NCBI GenBank assembly: GCA_965112735.1
Contig: OZ218958.1
Span: 1,178,001-1,242,000 of the forward strand
Length of the DNA stretch: 64,000 nt
Direction of reading: 5' to 3'
Source of the DNA: Phaeosaccion multiseriatum
Taxonomy: Eukaryota > Ochrophyta, other classes
Shown here piece by piece: positions 10,169-23,618 of this stretch. The position numbers and the translations under genes were made by a program. Each line of letters begins with the position of its first letter. Position 1 is the stretch's first letter. Below the pieces are notes generated by a model. The model saw only the letters and a list, made by a program, of their open reading frames with translations, had not been told where the DNA came from and did no database searches.

Positions 10169-13100
10169 TGTGTGTGTGTGTGCGCAAAGAGAGAGAAAGG
10201 AGAGTTCGTTAGACACTGGAGGCCGGGCCCGCCTTCGGGACAAACACGGGAATGCCATCCTTTCCTTTGCACCCACTTATCCCTCCCAATTGCTCACTCA
10301 CTCACGTACTCACTCACTCACGTACTCACTCACTCACTCACTCACTCACTCACTCACTCACTCACTCACTCACTCACTCACTCACTCACTCACCCACTCA
10401 CTCACTCACTCACTCACTCACTCACTCACTCACTCACTCACTCACTCACTCACACACTCACTCACTCACTCACTCACTCACTCCCTCATTCCCTCACTCA
10501 CTCACTCACTCACTCACTCACTCACTCACTCACTCACTCACTCACTCACTCACTCACTCACTCACTCACTCACTCACTCACTCACTCATTCACTCCCTCC
10601 CTCCCTCCCTCCCTCCCTCCCTCCCTCCCTCCCTCCCTCCCTCCCTCCCTCCCTCCCTCCCTCCCTCCCTCCCTCCCTCCCTCCCTCCCTCCCTCCCTCC
10701 CTCCCTCCCTCCCTCCCTCCCTCCCTTCCTCCCTCCCTCCCTCCCTCACCTTGCTGATCCAAGTAGCAAGAGCCGTGCTGACTCGGTCCGGCCGCATTGC
10801 TCTCAGCAGAATGAGGCGCTGCAGCGGTGTCAAACTCTTCTCCCAATCGCCGGGGAGCTTGGCCTTCTCCGCCTTCTCATCATCAAACCACGCCATCCAG
10901 TCATCCGCATCCGCCTGCATGCTATTGCCGAGGCTGGCAAACTTCTTGAGCCCCTCCAAGGCCTTAATCTTGGGCCAGATGGCCGCGGGCATCCACTCCT
11001 CCAACGTCGCCATGTTGCCAGGGTCAAGGCTGATTTTGGACATGATTAAGAAGTCGACTTCCTCTTGCAGCAACAGCCCGTCGTTCACCGCAATTTGCAG
11101 TGTGAGCATGGTGGCCACGATGAGCTTGTCGCGCTCAAACAGACCTCGACGGACGTAGTTGAACACCGTCATGGTGATGGAGTCAATGAGCGTGGTGCAT
11201 CGCGCCTTCATCTCCTCGTCCGTCAGATCTGCGATGGCACCCGTCGCGGCTGCTCCTCCTGCTCCCGCGGCTCCATCTGTCCCCGCGGCCGAGGCTCCTC
11301 CTTCGGCACCTTCCGCTGCCGCCGCCCCCTCTCCCTCCGCGCCATCCGCTGCGGCGTCTGCGCCTCCCTCCCCTGCTCCTTCCGCCGCCTCAGCCCCTTC
11401 CTCGGCCTTGTCGCCCTCCTCCCCACCCTCGCCCCCCTCCTTCGCAGCCTCGCCATCCTCGTCCTCCTCCTCGTCCTCCTCCTCCTCCTCCCCGGCCGTC
11501 TTGAGCAGCTTGGAGACGGCGTCGATGCCCTGGTAGAAGACCTTTGTGAAGGCCGCCAGCGAGTAGATGTAGTACGTGTGAACCTTGGCGAGGTCATTCA
11601 TGAGGAAGAACAGCAGCGATGACCTGGCGTGCCATAGGGTGCCATAGAGGGTGGCATGGTGGGGGAGTGTGGAAGTACCGTGAGTGCCCGTGTAAGGCGA
11701 GGATGTGTGTGTGCGTGTGCGTGCGTGTGTGCGGACGTACACGTGTGTGTGTTGGCAGAGAAAAGGGGTGGGTATGACACTGGAACGCGATAGACGGCCC
11801 CAGGGCCGGCCATCATGACATGCATAAGTCCTCCCTCCCTCCCTCCCTCCCTCCCTCCCTCCCTCCCTCCCTCCCTCCCTCCCTCCCTCCCTCCCTCCCT
11901 CCCTCCCTCCCTCCCTCCCTCCCTCCCTCCGTAACCTACCTGTTGGCAACGGGCCTGTACTTCTCACTCGTGGCAGCGATGCTCTCCTGCGTTTCCTTCG
12001 CAAGCTCACTCTTCTGATGAATGTCGGTCGCAATCCGCTTCGTCTCTTCGAGCCCCTCAATCAACTCTACATCCTCCGTAATGTCCCCCTCCGCCGTCGC
12101 CAGCTTGTAAAGAATATTATCCTCCAACTCCTTCATCTTAATCTTGAAGCCGTTCTGCTGCTGAATCAATTCCTCATTCAAATCAGCAAGGTCCGGTCGC
12201 TCCTTCCTCACCACCAAGTTAAGCAGTTGGTCCTCCAACCCGCCCCTCGTGACGGTAAAGTTCACCAGCGTACACTCCGCTTGAATTTCAGGTGGATAGT
12301 GCGGATTGCTGAGCTTGGTGTGTAAAAATAGCCGGAACTCGGGATGGAACTCGGCCTCGCTGTCACCAAGCTTGATGTACATCTTGCGACCTCGTACGAT
12401 GACTGCTCTCTGAATGACGGGATTGAGCACGGCCTCGATGCTCTCACCGAGATTCTCGATGAGGATGGAATGCCCATTCTCCAATGCGCGCTCCAGCTTT
12501 TGAAGCATGCCTTGAAGGGGAGGAAGAAGGGAGGGAGGAAAGAGAGAGCGGACAAGTGGTTGAGTATGCGTGTGTGTGCGTGTGTGTGCGTGTGTGTGCG
12601 TGTGCGTGTGTGCACGTCCGTGTACGCAGTAGCAGCAGCAGCAGCAGCAGCAGCTCCTCCTCCTCATCATCGTCGCCGTCGTCATCATATGACTCTTCCC
12701 CACCCACCCACCCACCCACCTGGCTGACCGAGTCGCACGATCTCGAGGTTTCTCTCTGGCCCCGACTCCTTCTGCTTAATCCAACGAATCCCCTGCAGCT
12801 GTGGATCGATAATGAGCGGCCAGCGGCTGCTCGACACCACAATGCTTCCATTCTCCGTACTAACGCTATCACTCGGCAGCCCATCGGAGTTCCACAGCGC
12901 AATCTCAGCGTCGGTCGTGAGGATACGGATGGGGTCAGGCTCTTCGGACATTGGCAACGCGCCTTCCTCTCCGACGGCTTCACGGAAGGTCTTGTGTAGG
13001 AAGGGGAGGAATTCCTCCTTCATTAGCTTATCACGGAAGGGTTTGGTGAAGGGCCCGACGTAACTGATGAAGGCACTTGCCAGCAATACGTCACCTGTCC

Positions 13101-16100
13101 GGGTGGAGAGAGAAGGGGGGGGGGGGGGAGGGTGAGAGGTGGAGGGAGGGGGAGGAGGGAGAGGGGAGAGGGGAGGAGGGAGGGAGAGAGGGATGGAGAA
13201 GAGAGAGGGAAAGAGGGAGACAAGGAGAGCGGGTGTGTGTGTGTGTGGTGTGGGGGAAGGAATGAGGCGAGGTGAGGAGGAAGGGAGGGAAGCAGAGCAG
13301 GCCATGACATTAGGCGCCAGGGGCGAGGGGGAGGGGTGATGGAAGCACATGGGCTGTGGAGTGGAGTGGTGTCATGTAAAGACATCTGGCACACACGCAC
13401 ACACACACACACACACGCACATGCACACACAAGCACGTCACACGAACACACACGCATACACGCACATACACACCCAAACTCACACACACACACACCCACT
13501 CCCCCACACACACATACACACACGCACACACACCCGCACTCACCCGTGAGCAGTTGGAGATCCGCTTCCAGCTGCACAACGTTCTCTCCCCACCGATCGT
13601 TCTCACTAGCCAGGGCCATGAGCAGTCTTTGCGCGAGGTCGAGCTTCCTCTGTCCCTTAGAGGCGTTGTCCATGGCCTCCTGCTTGTCGGTGTTGGCAGC
13701 GTTGAACTCTGCAGTGAGCTTGGCGAGCTTCGCTTCGAGCTCAGCTACGAGCTTCTGGACCTGTTGGGTTGGGTGTGTGGGTGTGTGTGTGTGTAGGGGG
13801 AGGGGGGAAGGAGGGAGGGGAGGAGGCAAGGAGGGAGGGGGGGAGGAGAGGGGAAGGAGGGAGGGTCGGAGGCAGCGCAGGGAAGGAAGAAAGGAAGGAA
13901 GGAAGGAAGGAAGGAAGGAAGGGAGGGAGGGAGGGAGGGAAGGAGGGAAGGAGGGAGGGAAGGAGGGGGGGAGGGTAGGAGCGAAGGAAGGGAGGGAGGG
14001 TATGAGCGAAGGAAGGAAGGAGAGAAGGGACCGAAGGGGGGGGTGGTCAGAGGACACGGAAGACTCAAGGGTGAGAGAGCGCGCTGACCACACGCTTGAC
14101 CTACTACCTACCTCGGCGAGGCGAATGTTGGCGGCTGAGAGGGTCTCGTTGGCCTCTCGAAGGGCCTGACGCTTGGGCTCGACAGTTACAACAATGTCAT
14201 GGTACGAGACAATGTTGATGATGAAACCGCACACGCCTGTGGTTGGATGAGGGGTGGATGGTGAGCGGTGAGTGGTGAGGGGTGAGGGGTGAATGGATAC
14301 TGATATATGAGATGGATTTTGGAATGTACTAGTTCGTTGAGCGTTTGAGTGAGACACGAGGAAACGACATGAGTGGGTGTGTGCGTGGGTGGCACACACT
14401 TACGCACTCACGCACGCACGCACGCAGTCACACACACACACACACACACACATCACGCATGCACACATAACGCACGCACGCACGCACCTGCAGCACTGGA
14501 GTTCTTGCCCGAAATGGTCTCAACATTAAAGAAATCGAGGGCAAGGTATGGGCGGATTTCCTTCCAATTGATGGCCGGGATGGTGTTATTATCCACGCCG
14601 TTCTATAGAGAGAGAGAGAAGAGAAAGAGGCAAGATGTAAGGGAGGGAGGGGAGGGAGAGAGCAAAGTTATATAAGGGGAGGGAGAGAGGGTAGATAGAA
14701 GGGAGGGAGAGAGGAGAGGCGGTGTGTGCCGATGAGGCAAATGCGCCATATGATGAGACGTCAAGTCAGAGAGAGAGAGGGAGGAAGAGGCCGGTGGGAT
14801 GGGAGGAAGAGGCGGGGCCGGGGGGGGGGGGAGAGTTTCCGAGTCCTCGTTACCTTGAGGTCCTTGAGCTGATCAATGTAGGCCCCAATGTCTCCCAGGA
14901 GCTGCTTCTTGGCGGCGTCCCAGGAACGGTCTTTGACCTTTCCGGCCTTGGTGGTGATCACACTCGGCATGGTGCCGGCGAGGAGCACCATGGTCGCTGC
15001 AAACACGTCATCCACTCCAGCGGGGGGCTTGGCCATTGTCTTACACTCGCCCAGGTCCTGACAACACCAAACACCAGGGTAAGGGTAGAGGCATATGGAC
15101 CAGAGAAGGGGAGGGGGGTGGAGGGTATATACAGGCTTAGGGTTCGCAGCATCACGTTAAGACCACGTAAGGTCAAGGTTAAGTAAGGGTTGGCGTTGTT
15201 AAGGTTTCGTAACGTTGCTGCGTACGGTTACGTAGACGTACCTTCTTGTTGAGGGTGTCCAAGGCAGCCATGGCGGCTTCAACAGCAGGCTCGGCCTTGG
15301 CAAGGTCTTCCTCGGTTGACTTTTGCTTGATGGACACCTCGTTTTGGATAGCAGTCACCTAAGTCAGTGAGGAGAGAGAGAGAGAGAGAGGGACACACAC
15401 ACAGAGAGAGAGAGAGAGGGAGAGATGGGAGGGTCAGTACTGCGTGGAAAATGTGCTTATCTTTCGGTGCCTGATGGAAAGGAGGTGCACATCAAAAGAC
15501 ACACGCCCACACACGCCCAAACACATACACACTCACACACTCACACACACACACACAACCCCTCTTCTACACTCACCGCATCTGCCTCGACTTGGGCCTT
15601 TGCCGTTTCGGACTCGACGATGCTCTTCTCCTTACTCACGGCCTCAGCAATGCCCTCAGCCACACACTTCTTCTGCTCCGCGTCCTCCAGTTTGATTTTC
15701 AGATCCTCCTCCAAGCTCGTGACACTCTCTTTGGTCTGCTTGAGCTTAAGCAATCCGTTGGCAAGACGCTCGATGGCTGAGTTTTGCTCGTCTCTCTTGC
15801 TGGTGAGGAGCACGTTGTAAAGCTTGAGCAGCTCGAGGAACGATTTGGGGGTGGTGTATACGAAGCGCCTCTCCACCTGTTGGTCGTTGTAGAGTAGAGT
15901 AGTGAGGTGTAGTGCCGTGTGTAGTGGGTGGGGTGGGGGTGTAGCAGGATGGTACAGTGAGTGAGGTGGGGTGGGATAAGGCGGTGTCAGAGTGAGTAGG
16001 GTGGGGTTGGGTAGTATGGTGGGGTATGGTGGGGTAGGGTGGGGTAGGGTGGGGTGGAGTTGGGTGGTCTTGTTGGTCATCGGCGGTCTTTCATCATCTG

Positions 16101-19100
16101 CCTCTTTCACCCCACCTACACCTCCACCCCCACCCCAACCACACCCACTGCCATCCACTGCCATCCACTGCCATCCACTGCCATCCACTGCCATCCCTGC
16201 CATCCCCTGCCATCCCCTGCCATCCCCTGCCATCCCCTGCCATCCCCTGCCATCCCCTGCCATCCACTGCCATCCGCCCCACCTACCTTCTTGAAGTTCT
16301 CCGCAACGCTGTTGACCACCTCGAAACTGTATGGCAAGAACTTTTCAATGGATCCACGAATGCCATCATCCCCAAGATCCAAGTCCGCGAGGAAGCGCTT
16401 GCCCACGCTAAACAGGGCGTCCCTCGGCCAGGGTTGGAACCAGTCGATGACCGTGCTGTTGACAATGGCTGGGAACTTACGCGACCTTTTAACACCCGTA
16501 GGAGTGTATGGGCATACCATACCGTAGGCAGGCAAGGAGTAAGGAAGGCAGGGTTGGGGGGTGGTTTAGGGGGGGCATCTTATCGACTTACAGGAATCAA
16601 CCTAAGAATTACGTATGTGTGTGTGTGTGTGTGTGTGTGTGGAGGGCCCGCTAGGAGCCATTTTTTTGTTTGTTTAGGAGGGCGAAACTCTTAGCTATTG
16701 CAACTGATCTTTTCTATCGAGATGAACAACCGACCATGACGTTCGGGGGTGTGAGGTGTGGGTGGGTTTAGTTGGGTGTGGGTGGGTGTGGTTGGGTGAG
16801 GTTTGGGGGTGTCGTGCTCCTCCCCTCCCTTCCCCTGCCCTCCCCTGTCCTCGTGTCAAGTACCTGTTGCGAAAGTCGTCTCCCACGGGCGAGAAGGCAA
16901 GCACCACGTGCAAGTTGCGTCGGATGAGCTTGATGAAGTACTCCCAGCAGTTCTTCCTGTCGGGCACCAGGCCTTGCGCCTTGACCTTGTTGGTCATGGC
17001 ATTGACAATCGTGTCCACCTGTTTGGGGTTGTAGTACGTCAGTGAGGGAGGGCCCAGGAAGTTTAAGCTACACGTCTCTCTCTCTCCCTCCCTGTCACAC
17101 ACGCACACACGCACTCAAACACACACATGACACACACACACACTCTCTCTCAAGCACACACGCACATACATACGCACGCACAGCCACACACACGTGCGCG
17201 CGCGCGCACACACACACACACACGCACACACACACACACACACCTCATCCACAGCGAACAGGTCCGGAATGTTGCCCGAAGCAAGGAGATCGTTGATGTA
17301 GATGAGGAAGCGCTCGTTGGTGATCTGCGAATCTGTGAGTAGGAACATGACTCCTTCGTCCTTCATCCCCGCCTTGTTGTACATAAGCTGAGGGGTTTGG
17401 GTTGGGGAACGTTGGGTTGGGTTGGGTTGGGTTGGGCATTTTCGTTGAGCGCACTGGGGGGGGGGGGAGGGGGCGAGGACGGAAGAAGGAGGAGAGATGC
17501 ACAGGCTACGTCGAGCAAGAAAAGCTCCCTCACTTTCTCACCCCTCCCTCACCTTCTCACCACTCCCTTCCCTTCCCGTCCCCTCCCATCCCCTCCCCTC
17601 TCCTCTCCTCCCCCTCCCCTCCCCTCCCCTCCCCTCCCCTCCCCTCCCCTCCCCTCCCCTCCCCTCCCCTCCCCTCTCCTCCCCCTCCCCTCCCCTCTCC
17701 TCCCCCTCCCCTCCCCCTCTCACCCCCCTTGCCTCACCTTCAAGTCCTCCTTAAGATCGTTGATACCATACGTGTTGCTAATCACAATCTGTGACACGGT
17801 GTAGTTGCAGATGAAGGCCGCCAGCCTAGACAGAGACTGCTTACCGCTTCCACCCACACCCACAAGCAAGGCGTGGCCCCCCTCGTTTAGCACGATGCGC
17901 GTGATTCGGGCCACTGAAGAGGAGAAGGAGGAGGATGGCAGTGGATGGAGAGAGGGGGGAGGAGGAGGAGGAGGAGGAGAAGGAGGAGGGCGGTAGTGAG
18001 TGGAGAGGAGGAGGAGAAGGAGAAGGAGGAGGAGGAGGAGTTCAGGAGGAGGAGGAGGAGGAGGAGGATGACGACGAGGAGGAGGAGGAGGAGGTGGAGG
18101 AGGAGGAGGATGACGAGGAGGAGGAGGAGCAGGAGGTGGAGGAGGAGGAGAAGAAGAAGAAGGAGGAGGAGGAGGAGGAGGAGGAGGAGGATGACGAGGA
18201 GGAAGACGAGGAGGAGGAGGAGGAGGAGGAGGAGGAGGAGGAGTTCAGGAGGAGGAGGAGGAGGAGGAGTTCAGGAGGAGGAGGAGGAAGAAGTGGGGGC
18301 AATGGGCGAGGATGTTAGGTAGCGCGCACGCATACACAGTCGCCCCCATCGTGGAGACACGATAGTCTAAATCAAGACCAAACACCCCTATCGTAGAGAC
18401 ACTATAGTCTAAATCAGGACAACACACCCCTATCGTAGAGACACTATAGTCTAAATCAGGACAAAACACCCCTATCGTAGAGACACTATAGTCTAAATCA
18501 GGACAAAACACCCCTATCGTAGAGACACTACAGTCTAAATCAGGACCAAACACCCCTATCGTAGAGACACTACAGTCTAAATCAGGACCAAACACCCCTA
18601 TCGTAGAGACACTACAGTCTAAATCAGGACCAAACACCCCTATCGTAGAGACACTACAGTCTAAATCAAGACCAAACACCCCTATCGTAGAGACACTATA
18701 GTCTGAATCAGGACAAAACACCCCTATCGTAGAGAGCGCCTTACCGTGCTTCATGGCGTCTTCGAAGAGCACGAGGTCCATGGTGGCGAAGGTATCGTTG
18801 TACTCCTTCAGAGCGTCTTCCAGAATAGAAGACATTTTGTCCAGGGAGGTCACCTGACGGGACGGGGGGTAGGGTAGGGCAGTTGGTGATACAGGTGGGG
18901 TGGAGAGAGAGGTACGTACGGTGGGGTAAGAGTTAGTTGTGAGTCGACATAGAGATGGGGAGAGGAAGAGGGGGAGAAGTAGAGGGAGAGAGAAGGAAAG
19001 GGAGAGCGAGAGGGAGACAGGGAGACAGAGAGACAGAGAGACAGGGAGAGGGAGAGGGGGAGAGGGACAGGGAGACAAGAAACATGCCATCTGTGACCGA

Positions 19101-22100
19101 CTGACCTGGTCGTACAACTGGTCCTGAATGTTCTCAGCAAAGTGGCAGAAGACGAGAGGGTCGGCGTTCTCTGCGGCGTAGAACTTGCTCATGTTACTGT
19201 GCATGGGGAGGTAGCGAGGTGGGTGGATAGGTAGGTAGGTAGGTAGGTAGGTAGGTAAGTAGGTAGGTAGGGAGGGAGGGAGAGGGAGGGAGGGAGGGAG
19301 GGAGGGGATGATGAGCACCGGGTGCCGCACTTGTGTGTGTGTGTATATGTGTGCGTACATGTGTGGGCCGAGAGCGCATTTCGCTTCTTGCCTGCCCCCT
19401 ACTCTCCCTCCTCCCCTCCCTCCCCCCCTTCCACATCACCAACACACTCACCTCGCAAAGTTGGGAAAGAGCTTCTTTGCCTGGGCCTGGGCCAGACCAT
19501 TGTACTTGAGCAAGTCCTCCGGGCTGACGAGCCGGTCTCCGTACACTCTCTCCGACTCGTGCAGCCAAAGCTGCACAAACTTCTCCAAGCCCGAGAACTG
19601 CTCCGCCTGTGACACCAGCAACCCCTGGAACACATTTGACAAATGCCGAATGTTGAACTCGTAATGGAAGTTGGTGGCCGTCTTACGGAACGAAGCGGCC
19701 ACTTGACTGTGCAACCCGAGTGCGGCTTTGATGATGTTGCTTCCCTGGGCGGCAATGTCCGGTTCGAAGTGCTGCAGATGCCCGTCGAGGAAGGTTTGAT
19801 AGATGGTGAGCAGACTGGTAGGCCCGGGAAGACCGATGGCGAAGGTGGTGAATAGGCGTTGGAGACGGGGGTTCACCTCGAAGCTTCCTGCGGTGGGGTT
19901 CATGCACACCACCACCTGGAGGGTAGGTATGGGGTATAGGGCATATGGTACGGTGGTATAGGGTATAGGGGGTTGGGGTATGGGGTATGGGGTATGGGGT
20001 ATAGGATATAGGGCACATCGTACGGTGGTATAGGGTATAGGGGGTTGGGGTATGGGGTATGGGGTATGGGGTATGGGGTATGGGGTATGGGGTATGGGGT
20101 ATGGGGCATGGGGTATAGGGGGTTAGGGTATGGGGTATGGGGTATGGGGTACAGGCTATAGGGTATAGGGTTTGGGGCATGGGGTATAGGGTAACTGGGG
20201 GTGTAGGGTACAGACGAAGACGGTGGGGGGTACACATATACATACATACCTGCGTGCTCTTGATGTTCTTGATGGTGAGCTTGGCCAAGTCATATTGATG
20301 CTCGTACTCCATGTGCTGCCTGAGAAGCGCGATGGCACTCTGTGTGTTGTACGGGTCAACCTCTGGTAAGTTGATGTCATCTAAGAAGTAAACGAGGCGA
20401 GCGTTCCCAGGGGGGCCGTAGTTGACGCCTGCCTTCTTCTCCAGAGGGATGCCCATGGTGTTGCAGAGCACAGCGCTGGTGGTGTAGAAGTTGAAGTTGA
20501 TGCTCGTGCTCACCACCTTGCAAAGTTGAAGTCGAAGTTGAAGATGAAGTTGGAAGAGGAAGGAGGGAGGGAGGGAGGGAGGGAGGGAGGGAGGAGGGGT
20601 AGCAGTCAGGAAGTGGCGAATGATGGGCCAAGGGAGGGAGGAGAGCGAGAGTACGACCACACCAAGCATCACCCCTGTGACGCGACACGCACACTTACAC
20701 ACACACGCACACACACATACACGCACACGCATACACACATCCAAACACACACACACACACACACGCGCACATCCACACACACACACACACACTCACATTC
20801 TCCGGGTCCTGTGCCTGCAACATTCCGATGACCATTTGGGTCTTGCCGGTACCCGCCGGTCCCGCCATCATGACGGGGCGCCGCATGCTCACGAGCAACT
20901 CCGCCCAGAAGGTCACTGAGCAAGTCTCGGGAGTGGGCACGGTTACCTGCGTGGGTGGGGGATGGCAGTGGATGGGATGGGCGCGGGGTGGGGTGGGGTG
21001 GGGCGTGAGAGAGGGGGAGGGGAGGGAGGGGTGGGCAAGGAGAGGAGGTTTATTTTGTAAGCAGATGGGGGGGGGGGGGTAGAGTGAGGGACGGAGTGCA
21101 TGCCCCCTATATGCCTCCACACCCAAGGCCAGCATGCATGCCCATATGCCTCCAAACCCAAGGCCAGCATGCATGCCCCCCATATGCCTCCACACCCAAG
21201 GCCAGCATGCATGCCCATATGCCTCCAAACCCAAGGCCAGCATGCATGCCCCCCATATGCCTCCAAACCGAAGGCCAGCATGCATGCCCATATGCCTCCA
21301 AACCCAAGGCCAGCATGCATGCCCCCCATATGCCTCCACACCCAAGGCCAGCATGCATGCCCATATGCCTCCAAACCCAAGGCCAGCATGCATGCCCCCC
21401 ATATGCCTCCACACCCAAGGCCAGCATGCATGCCCATATGCCTCCAAACCCAAGGCCAGCATGCATGCCCCCCATATGCCTCCAAACCCAAGGCCAGCAT
21501 GCATGCCCATATGCCTCCAAACCCAAGGCCAGCATGCATGCCCATATGCCTCCAAACCCAAGGCCAGCATGCATGCCCATATGCCTCCAAACCCAAGGCC
21601 AGCATGCATGCCCATGTGCCTCCAAACCCAAGGCCAGCATGCATGCCCATATGCCTCCAAACCCAAGGCCAGCATGCATGCCCATATGCCTCCAAACCGA
21701 AGGCCAGCATGCATGCCCATGTGCCTCCAAACCCAAGACCAGCATGCATGCCCATATGCCTGCATGAACCATACGCCTCTTGCTCTCACCTGAGTCATGG
21801 GCTGTGTCTTGGAGTCAAAGTCGATGCTAAAGAAGTACGGTGACTTAGTCCACTGCTCAAACGTGTCCAGCTCGGGGTCCAGCCAGTAGTCGAACACAGT
21901 CTCACGAGACGGGAACTGAGGGCAGAGCATGGAGGGGGAACAGAGGGATGGTAGAGGGGAAAGGAGAGGGGAGGGGAGATGAGGGGAGTGGAGAAGAGTG
22001 GAGTGGAAGGAGAGGGGTGAAGAGAGTAAGAGTTTAAGGAGTGTAGGTTAGAGGTAGAGTTTGAGTGAATTGACCGTTAGAGTTTGACTTGAGGTTGAGC

Positions 22101-23586
22101 TTGATGGCGCAACACACCTTGACGCGGGTCCAGGTGGACCTCCAGTGATCATTGAAGATCTTCTTGTAATCCGTGCCGTCGTCGGCAACTGTGAGACCGC
22201 TGCCGAATGCCCAAATGGCGCAGAAGACAAACACCTTCTCCAGTGATGCCTCGTTGGCGCTGTTCTTCTCCGTGAGGAGCCCGTCCATCATGAACAGCAT
22301 GGACTGTGGGGGGAGGGAGAGAGAGAGGGAGGGAGGGAGGGAGGGGAGGGGAGGAGGGAGGAGGGAGGGAGGGAGGGAGGGAGGGAAGGAGGGAAGGGAG
22401 GGAGGGATGGAGGGAGGGAAGGAAGGGAGGGAGGGAGAGAGAGGGAGGGAGAGAGGGAGACAGGGAGGGAGGGAAGGAAGGAAGGAAGGAAGGGAGGGAG
22501 GGAGGGAGGGAGGGAGGGGTGGTGAGATGGGAGGTAGGCACTACCCTTCTGCTGCCGTATCACCAACTGCCATTGTCAGCCTTCGGGTTTCTTTGTGCAT
22601 GACTTCAGGGGGCAAACACGTCACACACGCAACACACGCACGCACACACCCACACACACCCACACCCACACACACACCCACACACACACCCACTAGTACG
22701 CACCTGCACGACGGCAACGTCCTCGACGGGAAGGATGGGTTTTGTGTTGATCTTGAGCCACAAAAGACTGTCTGCCACGTACTCGTCAAAGAAGCCCTTC
22801 AGCACCGCCTTCATCTCCGCAGTCATGCCCTCTCTGGCCAGCAGCCATGACTCAATGAGGGACTGCCATTGGGTGCCATCGTCGGTGGAGATGTAGAGGA
22901 TGCCCGCACGACTCACAGTTGCCGGCGTCGCGTATTTGAGGTCTCGAATTTCGAAAATCATTCGCATGTGGGCTTTGAGAGGGATGCGCTCGTTGGAAGC
23001 GAGAGTCAACATGCGGTTATCGTCCATCACCTAGAAGGGGGGCATACAGGGCATGCATGTGGAGGCATATGGAGGAATGGGAAGGGGTGGGGGGATGGCA
23101 GTGGATGGATCTTAGACACAAGGGGGGGGGGGGGGGGGGATGGCAGTGGATGGATGTGCCTTCCGATGTGTTAGAGACACACGGCGGAGTGAATGGTGAA
23201 AGTGAATGGTGCAGGCCGAATGAAAGGCACTCCTTCTTCCCTTACTTCCATCCAGCACGTACCGAGTTCATACTCTCAATCCAGTTGGCGTCCAAGTCGC
23301 CGTCCAACAGGATCCACTTGGGTTTCTCGTCCGGGATGTTGCCGAGGTCACGCATGACCTTGGACAAGAGTCCATCTTTCCACTCTCGAGTGGCCATGCT
23401 AATGAAACCGTAAAGCTCCTCTGTCTTGATGGACTTGGGATTCACGTCCATGATTTTGGTCTGAGTGTTGGGATCGCGGAGCTTCCTTGCAGCCTGGAGG
23501 GTGCGCCACGATTGCGACTTGCCTGCCGTGTAGGTGGGTGAAGGAAGGAAGGGGAGGAGGAGGAGGAGGAGGAGGAGGAAGAGGAG

Positions 23587-23618
<32 letters not shown>

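Larger units (their letters stand above)
7837..13094 (-). other. ODA11: Dynein exons 52-56: AAA5, AAA6 and C-terminal domain
   Basis: Exons (minus): 12720-13094, 11940-12510, 10750-11623, 9320-10102, 7837-9006. AAA5 reads [13 protein letters not shown] through [16 protein letters not shown]. Exon 54 begins [15 protein letters not shown] and then carries an unusual ~85-residue Glu/Ala/Gly insertion (about 11235-11490) before [11 protein letters not shown]. Exon 55 has the conserved [10 protein letters not shown]. The last exon ends in [12 protein letters not shown]...[12 protein letters not shown], the typical ODA beta/alpha-class C-terminus. Confidence 0.93.

Noticed and set aside
10252-11158. 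Long + strand frames of SLTH and SLPP repeats
   Set aside because: They are translations of (CTCA)n and (CCCT)n arrays, antisense to dynein exons, with no non-repeat protein sequence. The same applies to SLPP/GREG frames at 45140-45925 and elsewhere.
19920-20210. Telomere end
   Set aside because: It is internal to a gene with conserved exons on both sides.
21105-21770. CRISPR array
   Set aside because: Units are contiguous without unique spacers, inside an intron of a eukaryotic gene. The 18334 and 61638 arrays fail for the same reason.
21084-21843. Open frames of more than 200 codons on both strands
   Set aside because: Created by the 35/38-bp minisatellite; conserved dynein exons flank it and splice across it.
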